A stretch of DNA of 9,746 nucleotides from Sphingobacteriia bacterium (lineage in GTDB: Bacteria > Bacteroidota > Bacteroidia > Chitinophagales > Chitinophagaceae): assembly GCA_004294465.1 (NCBI GenBank), contig REAV01000004.1, forward strand, positions 1-9,746, written 5' to 3'. The notes beneath the pieces are model-generated. The model was not told where the DNA came from. It saw only the letters and a list, made by a program, of their open reading frames with translations, and did no database searches. Each line of letters starts with the position of its first letter. Positions within the stretch are counted from its first letter, which is position 1. Shown in pieces: positions 1 to 6,960 of the stretch. Position numbers and translations under genes: made by a program.

Positions 1-84
1 CAAAGAGTCAATTATTGTTTTTTGTGCAAAACCGAATTGCACAAACAACAAAAAAGCAACTACTAGAATTTTCTTTTGAGTCAT
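1..84 (-). CDS. Secreted protein of unknown function, N-terminal fragment (cut by window edge)
   Basis: An ATG at 84-82 opens a frame that stays open to the window edge, giving 28 residues that begin MTQKKILVVAFLLFVQFGFA and continue QKTIIDSL. This is a classic Sec signal peptide: basic start (K4, K5), hydrophobic core at about residues 6-19, and a likely signal peptidase I cut after A20, giving the FA|QK junction common in Bacteroidota exported proteins. There is no lipobox cysteine, so it is not an obvious lipoprotein. It lies 42 nt downstream of the tpiA stop on the same strand, with no promoter-like box in the gap, so co-transcription with tpiA is likely. The mature protein is outside the window and no family can be named. 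The coding status rests on the signal peptide alone. Confidence 0.7.
   Translation of the reverse strand, partial: MTQKKILVVAFLLFVQFGFAQKTIIDSL
15..51 (-). repeat. Inverted repeat / RNA hairpin inside a signal-peptide coding sequence
   Basis: The arms at 15-29 and 37-51 are complementary at 14 of 15 positions, with a 7-nt loop (30-36). The inner 9 bp (21-29 with 37-45, arm TTTGTGCAA) are perfect. The single mismatch is at position 20 against 46. The structure falls on about codons 12-24 of the secreted-protein fragment, so it would form in that mRNA. Whether it has a role is unknown. It could be chance, since the region is rich in F, Q and A codons. Confidence 0.5.
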
Positions 85-126
85 ATAAATTAAAAGGATG
101 GCGATTTACAAAGAGAAACTAATCAT

Positions 127-888
127 TTATTTCAACGCATTAATGATTGCAACAAACTCATCAGCAATTAATGATGCACCGCCAACCAATCCGCCATCAA
201 CATCTGTTTGAGAAAATATTTCTACAGCATTCGCTGCTTTTACACTTCCACCATATAAGATTGAAATAGAATTGGCTGTTGATGCTCCATACACTAACTC
301 AATATTTTTACGAATGAATGCATGCATTTCTTGCGCTTGCTCACTGGTTGCAGTTTTGCCTGTACCAATTGCCCAGATGGGTTCATAAGCAATGACTATC
401 TTACGAATTTGAGCTTCTGTTAAATGATACAATGATTCTTTGAGTTGTTTACCCACATATTCATTTTGGGTATTCGCTTCTCTAATATCCAGAGGTTCTC
501 CACAACAAAAAATTGGACTTATATTATTTTCTAAACAAATATTGACTTTATCTGCTAAGAATGAATTGGACTCGTTAAAATATTCTCTTCTTTCAGAATG
601 GCCTAAAACAACATATTGAACTCCTAATGAGCTTAACATATCCACAGAAATTTCTCCGGTGTATGCTCCAGATTTTTTACTATAACAATTTTGCGCTGCA
701 ACAAAAACATGTTCTTTATTTCTAAGTTTAGATTGTGCCATTGATAAATATGGCGCTGGAATTGCGAAAATAGCTTCCTGATTATCTTTGAGTGAATGCG
801 GCTTACTCAAAATATCATCCAACAGCTGTTCACCTTGTTGTAATGTCAAATTCATTTTCCAATTAGCTGCGGCAATTTGTTTTCTCAT
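127..888 (-). CDS. tpiA: Triosephosphate isomerase
   Basis: This cytosolic glycolytic enzyme interconverts dihydroxyacetone phosphate and glyceraldehyde 3-phosphate. At 253 residues it has normal family length and is complete. Family marks are all present: ANWKMN at residues 8-13 with substrate-binding N9 and K11, LGHSERR at 95-101 with the electrophilic H97, catalytic glutamate E169 in AYEPIWAIGTG (167-177, running into phosphate-gripping loop 6), LYGGSV at 211-216 and DGGLVGGASL at 231-240 for phosphate binding. The ATG at 888 fits the family N-terminus, in which NWK follows about eight residues in. The gene starts 30 nt after the end of the GlmU-like gene on the same strand. No promoter box is seen in that gap, so the two are probably one transcript. 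Confidence 0.97.
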   Translation of the reverse strand: MRKQIAAANWKMNLTLQQGEQLLDDILSKPHSLKDNQEAIFAIPAPYLSMAQSKLRNKEHVFVAAQNCYSKKSGAYTGEISVDMLSSLGVQYVVLGHSERREYFNESNSFLADKVNICLENNISPIFCCGEPLDIREANTQNEYVGKQLKESLYHLTEAQIRKIVIAYEPIWAIGTGKTATSEQAQEMHAFIRKNIELVYGASTANSISILYGGSVKAANAVEIFSQTDVDGGLVGGASLIADEFVAIINALK

Positions 889-918
889 TTGTTGATGATT
901 ATTTGTTTGATTGAATAA

Positions 919-2079
919 TTATGATAATTGAAAAATATATTTCAACACTTCCATTTCTGCAGTTGAAAGTAGTTGCTTCTTCATTATTTTCCAGTTATTA
1001 ATATCGTTAATAGCGGTATCAATATTGTATTTCTTACCTTCTACACCCCAGCTAAAATTGGGTATTTTTTTCGGCAAAAGGCCTGCCCCAAACACATTGC
1101 AACTTACACCAATAACAGAGCCGGTATTTACAGATGAGTTAATGGATAAACGTGAATAGTCTCCCATAATAACTCCGCATTTTTGACCAACTACCACCAT
1201 TTGATCCAGATCCATTGACCAAACTTTAATGTCACCAGCAGAATTTTTTAAATTACTATTAGAACTACCTGCTCCAAAATTGCACCATTCTCCAATTACT
1301 GAATCACCCATATATCCATCATGGGCTTTGTTGGAATTGCCCATCATTACTGAGTTTTTAATTTCTCCACCACCCATACAATTAGGCCCTAAACTGGTGG
1401 CCCCATAAACCCTGCTATTCATTTTAAGCACAGAATTAAACCCGATGGAGAATGGACCTCTAATTGCCGTTCCTTCCATGATTTCTGCCTGCTTTCCTAT
1501 ATAAATAGGTCCTGTGGAAGAATTAAGGGTGCAAAACTCCAGTTTTGCTCCTTCTTCAATAAAAATATCCGCTGCCTGAAATACTTGAACGGTTGGAGAA
1601 ATGGGCTGAGACTTTCTACCTTTTGTAACCAGTTTAAAATCTTCCCGAATAAATGCATCATTTTGCTGCATTATTTCCCATGGAAATTCAATGCGATTCA
1701 CTGTTTCGATGGCAATGGTTGATTCGAAAAATGATCGCCAGGATATTGGAGAAAAGTCAGTAAACGATTTAGTTGATCTTCCAGCAACAATGCCTTTGTC
1801 ATCTTCCAATACTTGCCCTATTTCTAAATCCAATATTTGTTGAATAAGCTGTTCATTGGGTAAAACAGCCGCATCTATCCATATATGATTATCCGCCGTT
1901 GGCTGTTCGTATAAATCTTGTAAATAAGTAGCAGTATGTATATATACAGTTTGCTTTAACCATAATTCCCATCTTTCTTTAATACTCAATAACCCAAAAT
2001 GGAATGAAGCAACTGCTTTGGTTAAAGAAAGTGGCGAAAAAAGATTGCGTTTTGCATTATCAAATAAAATGATGGCCAT
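919..2079 (-). CDS. GlmU-like sugar nucleotidyltransferase / acetyltransferase (Bacteroidota type)
   Basis: The likely role is making UDP-N-acetylglucosamine, or a related nucleotide sugar, for envelope polymers. The protein has 386 residues from the ATG at 2079. The N-terminal part opens with ILFDNAKRNLFSPLSLTKAV, matching the variant sugar nucleotidyltransferase domain that replaces the classical GlmU pyrophosphorylase domain in many Bacteroidota. The residues written TRPVA in homologues I recall are TKAVA here. Residues about 165-335 form a left-handed beta-helix of hexapeptide repeats (IYIG, GTAIRG, SIGFNSVL, SVIGEWCNFGAG, SVIGVSCNVFGAG). The segment KAHDGYMGDSVIG (251-263) resembles the acetyltransferase site of GlmU, with H253 as the candidate catalytic histidine. 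An in-frame TTG at 2085 would add two residues, but the ATG matches the family start better. It is first in the series with tpiA. Substrate specificity is inferred, not shown. Confidence 0.85.
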   Translation of the reverse strand: MAIILFDNAKRNLFSPLSLTKAVASFHFGLLSIKERWELWLKQTVYIHTATYLQDLYEQPTADNHIWIDAAVLPNEQLIQQILDLEIGQVLEDDKGIVAGRSTKSFTDFSPISWRSFFESTIAIETVNRIEFPWEIMQQNDAFIREDFKLVTKGRKSQPISPTVQVFQAADIFIEEGAKLEFCTLNSSTGPIYIGKQAEIMEGTAIRGPFSIGFNSVLKMNSRVYGATSLGPNCMGGGEIKNSVMMGNSNKAHDGYMGDSVIGEWCNFGAGSSNSNLKNSAGDIKVWSMDLDQMVVVGQKCGVIMGDYSRLSINSSVNTGSVIGVSCNVFGAGLLPKKIPNFSWGVEGKKYNIDTAINDINNWKIMKKQLLSTAEMEVLKYIFQLS

Positions 2080-2082
2080 ATA

Positions 2083-2111
2083 CAAATGTATTGCATATTC
2101 ACAATAATGAA
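2083..2111 (-). promoter_or_regulatory. Candidate Bacteroidota promoter for the GlmU-like/tpiA transcript
   Basis: The minus strand reads TACATTTG at 2090-2083, an exact match to the TAnnTTTG -7 consensus of Bacteroidota. TTC at 2111-2109 stands 18 nt upstream, one base from the usual TTG of the -33 box and at the same spacing as the pdhA promoter. If active, transcription would begin at about the ATG (2079), giving a leaderless or almost leaderless mRNA. The weak -33 box and that geometry keep confidence low. Confidence 0.3.
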
Positions 2112-2152
2112 TTCTCCTTACCTTGCGCTCTCAAACTTTTAAATAAGTAATT

Positions 2153-3784
2153 ATGCAAATTGGTACTTTTTCCTATCCTCTTCCAGCTAATGATCCGGTA
2201 ATTGCCTATGCCCCCGGCACACCCGAAAAAGCTGCATTAAAAAAAGCCCTGGCCGACCTTAAAAAAAAGGAATTAGATATTCCGATGTATATCGGCGGAA
2301 AATTAGTGAGAACTGATAAAAAAATGGCGATCAATCCTCCACATGAATTATCCCATACTTTAGGACATTTCAGTGTAGGTGAAGAAAAACATGTACAAGC
2401 TGCTATTGCTGCTGCATTACAAGCCAAAGAAAAATGGGAAAATATGAGTTGGGAAAACCGAGCACATATTTTTTTAAAAGCAGCAGATTTATTGGCAACT
2501 AAATACCGTTACCAAATGGTTGCATCAACCATGTTAGGTCAAAGCAAAAATGCATACCAAGCTGAGATTGATAGTACTTGTGAATTAATCGATTTCTTAA
2601 GATTCAATGTTCACTTTTTGAGTGAAATTTATAAGCAACAACCCGTATCAGCGCCTGGAATGCACAATAGAATGGAGTTTCGAGCTTTAGAAGGATTTGT
2701 ATTGGCTGTTACTCCTTTTAATTTTACTGCCATTGGAGGAAACTTACCTACATCTGCTGCCATGTGTGGAAATGTAGTGGTTTGGAAACCAGCCAATACG
2801 CAAATTTATTCTGCTCAATTGTTCATGCGCATTTTAAGAGAAGCAGGATTACCGGATGGAGTAATCAATTTAATTTATGTAGATGGCCCAACTATTGGAA
2901 AAGTTTGTTTTTCTCATAGAGACTTTGCTGGTGTTCATTTTACAGGATCTACCGGTGTATTCAATAATATGTGGAAAGTGATTGGTGAAAATATGGGTCT
3001 ATATAAGTCTTATCCAAGAATTGTAGGAGAAACAGGTGGAAAAGACTTTGTTATTGCACACAAATCTGCAGATGTTGATACGGTTGTAACAGCTTTAGCA
3101 AGAGGCGCATTTGAATACCAGGGTCAAAAATGTTCGGCTGCATCGAGGGCTTATATTCCGAGCAATATTGCGAATGCAGTTTTAAGCAAACTGGTTACTG
3201 CAGTTGAATCTATGAAGATGGGAACTGTTGAAGATTTCACCAATTTTATCAATGCAGTAATTGATGAAAAATCTTATACAAGTATTACCCGTTATATCAC
3301 CAATGCAAAAAAGAATAAAAAAGTGAAAATTATCACTGGTGGTAATTTTAGCAAAACCAAGGGGTATTTTATTGAGCCAACTGTCATAGTATCAAAGGAT
3401 CCAAAATCGACAACTATGTGCGAAGAAATTTTTGGACCAGTATTAACGATCTATGTTTACCCTGCAGAGCAATTCGAAAAAACCTTGGCATTGGTTGATA
3501 GTACTTCTGCCTATGCATTAACGGGAGCAATAATTGCTCAAGACAGAGCAGCTGTTGAATTGGCTACTAATAAATTAAGGAATGCTGCAGGTAATTTTTA
3601 CATCAATGATAAACCAACAGGTGCTGTTGTAGGCCAACAACCATTTGGAGGTGCTAGAGCATCTGGTACGAATGATAAAGCAGGAAGCGCATTGAATTTA
3701 TACAGATGGTTGAGTGCAAGAACGATAAAGGAAACATATAACGCCCCTACTCATTATGGATATCCTTTTCTATTAGAAGCGTAA
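2153..3784 (+). CDS. pruA: L-glutamate gamma-semialdehyde dehydrogenase (1-pyrroline-5-carboxylate dehydrogenase)
   Basis: This enzyme oxidises L-glutamate gamma-semialdehyde, in equilibrium with pyrroline-5-carboxylate, to glutamate using NAD+, the second step of proline breakdown. At 543 residues it matches the stand-alone enzyme length rather than the PutA fusion. Aldehyde dehydrogenase marks appear in order: TPFNFTAIGGNLP (187-199), the cofactor-binding VVWKPA (209-214), FTGSTGVF (263-270), the general-base glutamate E293 in GETGG, nucleophile C327 in YQGQKCSAASRAY, EEIFGPVL (424-431) and the C-terminal PFGGARASGTNDKAG (497-511), typical of this subfamily. The ATG at 2153 is the first in frame and leaves a normal N-terminal extension. 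No proline dehydrogenase gene lies next to it. No convincing promoter box is seen in the 73-nt divergent spacer on this strand. Confidence 0.96.
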   Translation: MQIGTFSYPLPANDPVIAYAPGTPEKAALKKALADLKKKELDIPMYIGGKLVRTDKKMAINPPHELSHTLGHFSVGEEKHVQAAIAAALQAKEKWENMSWENRAHIFLKAADLLATKYRYQMVASTMLGQSKNAYQAEIDSTCELIDFLRFNVHFLSEIYKQQPVSAPGMHNRMEFRALEGFVLAVTPFNFTAIGGNLPTSAAMCGNVVVWKPANTQIYSAQLFMRILREAGLPDGVINLIYVDGPTIGKVCFSHRDFAGVHFTGSTGVFNNMWKVIGENMGLYKSYPRIVGETGGKDFVIAHKSADVDTVVTALARGAFEYQGQKCSAASRAYIPSNIANAVLSKLVTAVESMKMGTVEDFTNFINAVIDEKSYTSITRYITNAKKNKKVKIITGGNFSKTKGYFIEPTVIVSKDPKSTTMCEEIFGPVLTIYVYPAEQFEKTLALVDSTSAYALTGAIIAQDRAAVELATNKLRNAAGNFYINDKPTGAVVGQQPFGGARASGTNDKAGSALNLYRWLSARTIKETYNAPTHYGYPFLLEA

Positions 3785-3839
3785 AGAAAGAAGAAAGAAG
3801 AAAGAAGAAAGAAGAAAGATAAAAGATGAAAGATAAGAG
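3784..3839 (+). repeat. Heptanucleotide tandem repeat, (AAGAAAG)5 plus three decayed units
   Basis: Eight consecutive 7-bp units fill 56 bp. Five are perfect AAGAAAG copies (3784-3818), followed by ATAAAAG, ATGAAAG and ATAAGAG. The first unit begins with the last A of the pruA stop codon. The perfect part is all purine and mirror-symmetric (GAAAG separated by AA), a composition able to form triplex DNA. Heptamer arrays can change copy number by polymerase slippage. Here that would lengthen or shorten the pruA 3' untranslated region without changing the protein. Confidence 0.9.
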
Positions 3840-3849
3840 ATAGTGCAAA

Positions 3850-3888
3850 AAAAATCCGGAAAATGAGTAAATCAAATTCCGGATTTTT
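3850..3888. terminator. Bidirectional intrinsic terminator between pruA and the fasciclin gene
   Basis: A perfect 12-bp stem (arms 3850-3861 and 3877-3888, core ATCCGGAA/TTCCGGAT) encloses a 15-nt loop. It is flanked by A residues on the left and T residues on the right, so a U tract follows the hairpin whichever strand is transcribed. It sits 65 nt after the pruA stop and 65 nt after the fasciclin stop on the other strand, and so serves both convergent genes. Confidence 0.85.
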
Positions 3889-3953
3889 ATTTTTATTATT
3901 TTCTAACGATTAATCCCTTTCTATAAATCTTACATCCAAACTAATTACTATGA

Positions 3954-4466
3954 CTACTTAGGTAATACAACAGTATCAATTACATGAACTACTCCGTTAC
4001 CAGCTTTTAGATCGGTAGCAACTACAGTTGATACTCCACCGTTCTCATCTGTAAGAATAACCTTACCATCTTTCATAGAAGCAGTTAAAGTACCACCACT
4101 AACTGTTTTCACAGCAGCTTTACCTTTACCAGCTTTGATAGCAGCTACAACAGCAGCAGCATCTAGATTACCAGCAACAACATGGTAAGTCAACACTTTT
4201 GTTAATGTAGCTTTGTTTTCTGGCTTCAATAAGTTTTCTACAGTTCCTGCAGGTAATTTTGCAAATGCACTATTTACAGGTGCAAATACAGTGAAAGGAC
4301 CAGCAGATTGTAAAGTTTCTACTAAACCTGCAGCTTTAACAGCAGCTACTAAAGTAGAATGATCTTTAGAACCTACAGCAATATCAACTACAGTTTTTTG
4401 AGCTGATAAATTTGTGAATGCACTTGCAATGATGATTGCAAGAGAAGCGATGAATTTGATTTTCAT
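3954..4466 (-). CDS. Secreted single-domain fasciclin (FAS1) protein
   Basis: FAS1 domains are extracellular adhesion or matrix-interaction modules; the partner here is unknown. The protein has 170 residues. A Sec signal peptide covers residues 1-22 (MKIK, then a hydrophobic core, then NLSA|QK) with no lipobox, so the product is probably periplasmic or released. Nearly all the rest is one FAS1 domain: the H1 motif [10 protein letters not shown] (59-68), the YH pair (94-95) and the H2 motif [11 protein letters not shown] (157-167), after which the protein ends. It is rich in alanine, lysine and valine. I chose the ATG at 4466 over an in-frame ATG at 4505 because the longer form puts 13 charged and polar residues before the signal peptide. 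It is transcribed divergently from the gene at 4685 and ends at a shared terminator. Confidence 0.92.
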   Translation of the reverse strand: MKIKFIASLAIIIASAFTNLSAQKTVVDIAVGSKDHSTLVAAVKAAGLVETLQSAGPFTVFAPVNSAFAKLPAGTVENLLKPENKATLTKVLTYHVVAGNLDAAAVVAAIKAGKGKAAVKTVSGGTLTASMKDGKVILTDENGGVSTVVATDLKAGNGVVHVIDTVVLPK

Positions 4467-4500
4467 GTTATTTTGTTTATGTTTTATCAATTTACATTTA

Positions 4501-4516
4501 AACAAAAGGTTTTGTT
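4501..4516. promoter_or_regulatory. Palindrome upstream of the fasciclin gene, possible operator
   Basis: AACAAAA-GG-TTTTGTT is a perfect 7-bp inverted repeat around a 2-bp centre, about 35-50 nt upstream of the fasciclin start codon. Two-fold symmetry at this distance fits a transcription-factor site. No promoter box could be assigned to the fasciclin gene, and AT-rich DNA produces such palindromes by chance, so the call is tentative. Confidence 0.3.
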
Positions 4517-4637
4517 CTGAGAAATTGTTAAAATAGTATAAATATATTTAATGTTTAATTTATTTTGAAAATATATCAATTATGAATAAACAAATTAGTG
4601 GTGATTATGATTTTTAAAAATTGAACAGTATAGATTC

Positions 4638-4661
4638 AACATTTTCCAAAAAAAAAATGTT
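4638..4661. promoter_or_regulatory. Inverted repeat upstream of the gene at 4685
   Basis: AACATTTT (4638-4645) and AAAATGTT (4654-4661) form a perfect 8-bp inverted repeat with an 8-nt centre. That centre is part of a 10-base A run (4648-4657). It ends 23 nt before the ATG at 4685, in the spacer shared with the divergent fasciclin gene. It could be an operator or, if transcribed, a weak leader hairpin. No consensus promoter for the downstream gene was recognised; the best -7 candidate has two mismatches. Confidence 0.3.
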
Positions 4662-4684
4662 AATTGGGATAAATACTTGCACCT

Positions 4685-5158
4685 ATGGCAAAACCTACAA
4701 TTGAATTGATTGAAGCATTAAGACAAACTGCAAATAATCTAAAAAATGGTGCTCACTATGCCTGGGGAAACCATGGAGCATGCAATTGTGGTAATCTGGT
4801 ACAAACTGTTGCCCATTTAACCAAGGAAGAAATTCTCACCTATGCACATGCAGGAATTGGGGAATGGACAGAATTGGCAGTAGATTTTTGCCCCATAAGC
4901 AATGCCCCGATTGATTTATTGCTTAAAAAATTACAGGAAATTGGCCTTACACCAACCGATATTCACCATTTGGAATATTTAGATGACAGACATGTATTAA
5001 CGCATCTGCCCGGTGGTTTCAGATGGCTGAAACGTAACCAAAGAGAAGATGTTATTGCTTATTTTGAAACTTTTGCTGCTTTACTGGAAGAATCATTCCT
5101 AGCCCAAATTCGCATCCCATATCCTCCAGAAGACATATTGGAGCCAGTTGAAGCCTAG
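4685..5158 (+). CDS. Conserved-looking protein of unknown function with an HGACNCG motif
   Basis: This is a 157-residue soluble protein with no signal peptide or membrane segment, so probably cytosolic. I recognise no characterised domain, although it resembles uncharacterised Bacteroidota proteins I recall. The notable part is GNHGACNCGNL (28-38), with H30, C33 and C35. H44, H55 and C69 could help form a metal or iron-sulphur site. The stretch GIGEWTELAVDFC (57-69) also looks conserved in character. The C-terminal third includes LPGGFRWLKRN and an acidic helix, FETFAALLEES. The ATG at 4685 is the first in frame. It lies 91 nt upstream of pdhA, and a separate promoter sits in that gap, so the two genes need not be one transcript. 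Function is not inferred. Confidence 0.85.
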   Translation: MAKPTIELIEALRQTANNLKNGAHYAWGNHGACNCGNLVQTVAHLTKEEILTYAHAGIGEWTELAVDFCPISNAPIDLLLKKLQEIGLTPTDIHHLEYLDDRHVLTHLPGGFRWLKRNQREDVIAYFETFAALLEESFLAQIRIPYPPEDILEPVEA

Positions 5159-5201
5159 TTTTTGTATCTATATTGTCAATTTTTAACAGGCAAAGGGCAT
5201 A

Positions 5202-5230
5202 TTGACTATCGACTATATACCCTATATTTG
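5202..5230 (+). promoter_or_regulatory. Bacteroidota-type promoter for pdhA
   Basis: TTG at 5202-5204 is followed after 18 nt by TATATTTG at 5223-5230, an exact match to the TAnnTTTG -7 box with a -33 box at normal distance. Transcription should begin a few bases after 5230, leaving a leader of roughly 12-16 nt before the GTG at 5250. A direct repeat, GACTAT at 5204-5209 and 5211-5216, lies in the spacer and overlaps the -33 box. This is the clearest promoter in the window and probably drives pdhA through lutA. Confidence 0.7.
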
Positions 5231-5249
5231 CGACTCAAATTTTTGAACA

Positions 5250-6245
5250 GTGCCGACAAAATTTTCAAAAGAAACTTACCTGTATTGGTATGAGCTAATG
5301 CAGCTCATTCGTCAGTTCGAATTAAAAGCCGAAGAAATGTATAAAATGGCCGGAAAAATCCGTGGATTTTTTCATGCCTATATCGGTCAAGAAGCGATTG
5401 CTGCTGGTTGTATGACTGCAACTTCAGCCGACGACCCTTTTATTACCGCCTACAGAGATCATGGTTTAGCCCTGGCAAAGGGTGTAACTGCAAATGCTTG
5501 TATGGCTGAATTATACGGCAAAGCAACCGGTTGTGCTAAAGGAAAAGGTGGAAGCATGCACTTTTTTAGTGTAGAACATAAATTTTATGGCGGTCACGGA
5601 ATTGTTGGTGCTCAAATTGGAACAGGAGCTGGTTTGGCATTTGCCGAAAAATACAAAGGAACTCAAAATGTAGTGCTTTGTTATTTTGGTGATGGTGCTG
5701 CCAGACAAGGGATGTTGCATGAAACATTTAACCTTGCCATGTTATGGAAATTACCCGTAATTTTTATTTGTGAGAATAATAATTATGCAATGGGTACTTC
5801 TATTTCTAGAACAAGTAATGTTATTGATATTTATAAATTGGCAGATGCATATGATATGCCAGCGGATAAAATTGATGGAATGTCTCCAGAAGCAGTTCAC
5901 GATAGCGTTGCTAGAGCTGTTAAAAGAGCCAAGGAAGGTGATGGTCCTACCCTTTTAGAAATGAAGACCTATCGTTATAAAGGTCACTCTGTTTCTGATC
6001 CACAAAAATATAGAACCAAGGAAGAAGTGGATGAATACAAAGATCAAGATCCAATAACTAAAGTTGCTAATACTATTTTAGAAAATGGATTTGCAACAAA
6101 AGAAGATTTACAATTCATCGATCAAAAAATAAATGATTTGGTAGACGAGTCTGTTCGTTTCGCTGAAGAAAGTCCATGGCCTGCTGATGATGAATTATTA
6201 AAAGATGTTTATATAGACGAAGAATATCCATTTATTGTAGATTAA
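5250..6245 (+). CDS. pdhA: Pyruvate dehydrogenase E1 component, alpha subunit
   Basis: As half of the heterotetrameric E1 enzyme, this protein decarboxylates pyruvate using thiamine diphosphate and passes the acetyl group to the E2 lipoyl domain. At 331 residues it is typical of the E1 alpha form. The thiamine diphosphate motif runs from GDG (147-149) to NNN (176-178), with the family spacing. Also present are GKIRGFFHAYIGQEA (35-49), YRDHG (68-72), CAKGKGGSMHFF (95-106), GGHGIVGAQIG (114-124) and the loop YRYKGHSVSDP (241-251). The start is a GTG; the next in-frame ATG (residue 17) would cut into the conserved first helix. No E1 beta, E2 or E3 gene follows, so those subunits must be encoded elsewhere. 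A branched-chain E1 alpha is less likely given its length and the fit to PdhA motifs. Confidence 0.93.
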   Translation: MPTKFSKETYLYWYELMQLIRQFELKAEEMYKMAGKIRGFFHAYIGQEAIAAGCMTATSADDPFITAYRDHGLALAKGVTANACMAELYGKATGCAKGKGGSMHFFSVEHKFYGGHGIVGAQIGTGAGLAFAEKYKGTQNVVLCYFGDGAARQGMLHETFNLAMLWKLPVIFICENNNYAMGTSISRTSNVIDIYKLADAYDMPADKIDGMSPEAVHDSVARAVKRAKEGDGPTLLEMKTYRYKGHSVSDPQKYRTKEEVDEYKDQDPITKVANTILENGFATKEDLQFIDQKINDLVDESVRFAEESPWPADDELLKDVYIDEEYPFIVD

Positions 6246-6267
6246 CAAATAAGATTAAAAAAATACT

Positions 6268-6960
6268 ATGAGCGAGAAACACGAAAGTGCAGTTGAATTG
6301 AATGAAACCTTATTGAAGGCTGAAACAACTTGGAAGAAAATTCAAAAACCGGTATTAGGTGCAGTTACTGCAATTCTATTGATTGTTGGAGGATGGTTTG
6401 CTTATCAGGAATTCATAATGAAACCAAAAGAGGAAAAAGCTGCAGAAGCATTGTTTAAAGCTGAGCAATATTTTGGAATGGATTCATCTAATCTTGTATT
6501 GAATGGAGATGGACAAAGTAAAGGTGTATTAAATGTAATCAGCAATTTTGGTGGTACCAAAGCTGCCAACTTAGCTCATTACTACGCTGGTGTTAGTTAT
6601 TTGAAATTGGGTCAATTTGATAAAGCAGTTACTCATTTAAAAGATTTCTCAACTGATGCACTACAAATTCAACTATTGGCTACAGGCTGTTTAGGAGACG
6701 CGTATGCTGAACTAAATAAAAAGGAAGAGGCAATTGCAGCCTATAAAAAAGCTGCCAATACTTTTGATAAAGATGAGAACAATTCTTCTGAATTTTTATT
6801 CAGAGCTGCTTTATTATCTGAAACTTCAGGTAATACAAAAGAAGCTTTAGAAATGTACAAAGAGTTGAAAATGAAATTTCCTAAAACCGACAAAGGGTTT
6901 CAGGCAGATAAATATATTTATCGTTTAAGCATAGAAAAAAACGACCTTACTGCTCAATAA
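6268..6960 (+). CDS. Membrane-anchored tetratricopeptide repeat protein
   Basis: The protein has 230 residues: a charged cytosolic N-terminus (1-27), one membrane segment at about 28-46 (PVLGAVTAILLIVGGWFAY) and a helical C-terminal domain with about three TPR units, near 99-128 (YYAGVSYLKLGQFDKAV), 136-168 (LGDAYAELNKKEEAIAAY) and 176-205 (SGNTKEALEMYKEL). The layout, one N-terminal anchor then TPRs facing the periplasm, resembles YfgM-like proteins, which help envelope protein folding in proteobacteria. That role is only an analogy here. The gene starts 22 nt after pdhA, and its stop codon shares one base with the ribH start (TAATG at 6958-6962), which suggests translational coupling to ribH. 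Confidence 0.88.
   Translation: MSEKHESAVELNETLLKAETTWKKIQKPVLGAVTAILLIVGGWFAYQEFIMKPKEEKAAEALFKAEQYFGMDSSNLVLNGDGQSKGVLNVISNFGGTKAANLAHYYAGVSYLKLGQFDKAVTHLKDFSTDALQIQLLATGCLGDAYAELNKKEEAIAAYKKAANTFDKDENNSSEFLFRAALLSETSGNTKEALEMYKELKMKFPKTDKGFQADKYIYRLSIEKNDLTAQ

Noticed and set aside
2080..2085. In-frame TTG two codons upstream as start of the GlmU-like gene
   Set aside because: The ATG at 2079 fits the family N-terminus, and the TTG lies within a candidate -7 promoter box.
2118..2125. TTACCTTG as a -7 box for pruA
   Set aside because: It has two mismatches to TAnnTTTG and no TTG at suitable distance upstream.
4467..4505. ATG at 4505 as start of the fasciclin gene
   Set aside because: It would place 13 charged and polar residues before a standard signal peptide, and the palindrome at 4501-4516 overlaps it.
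4621..5251. The 9-mer TTGAACAGT at 4621-4629 and again at 5243-5251
   Set aside because: There are only two copies, one covering the pdhA start codon; this is a likely coincidence in AT-rich spacers.
5354..5371. Terminator-like AAAAATCC-GT-GGATTTTT inside pdhA
   Set aside because: It encodes the conserved GKIRGFF segment and its 2-nt centre must open to form a loop, so protein constraint explains it.
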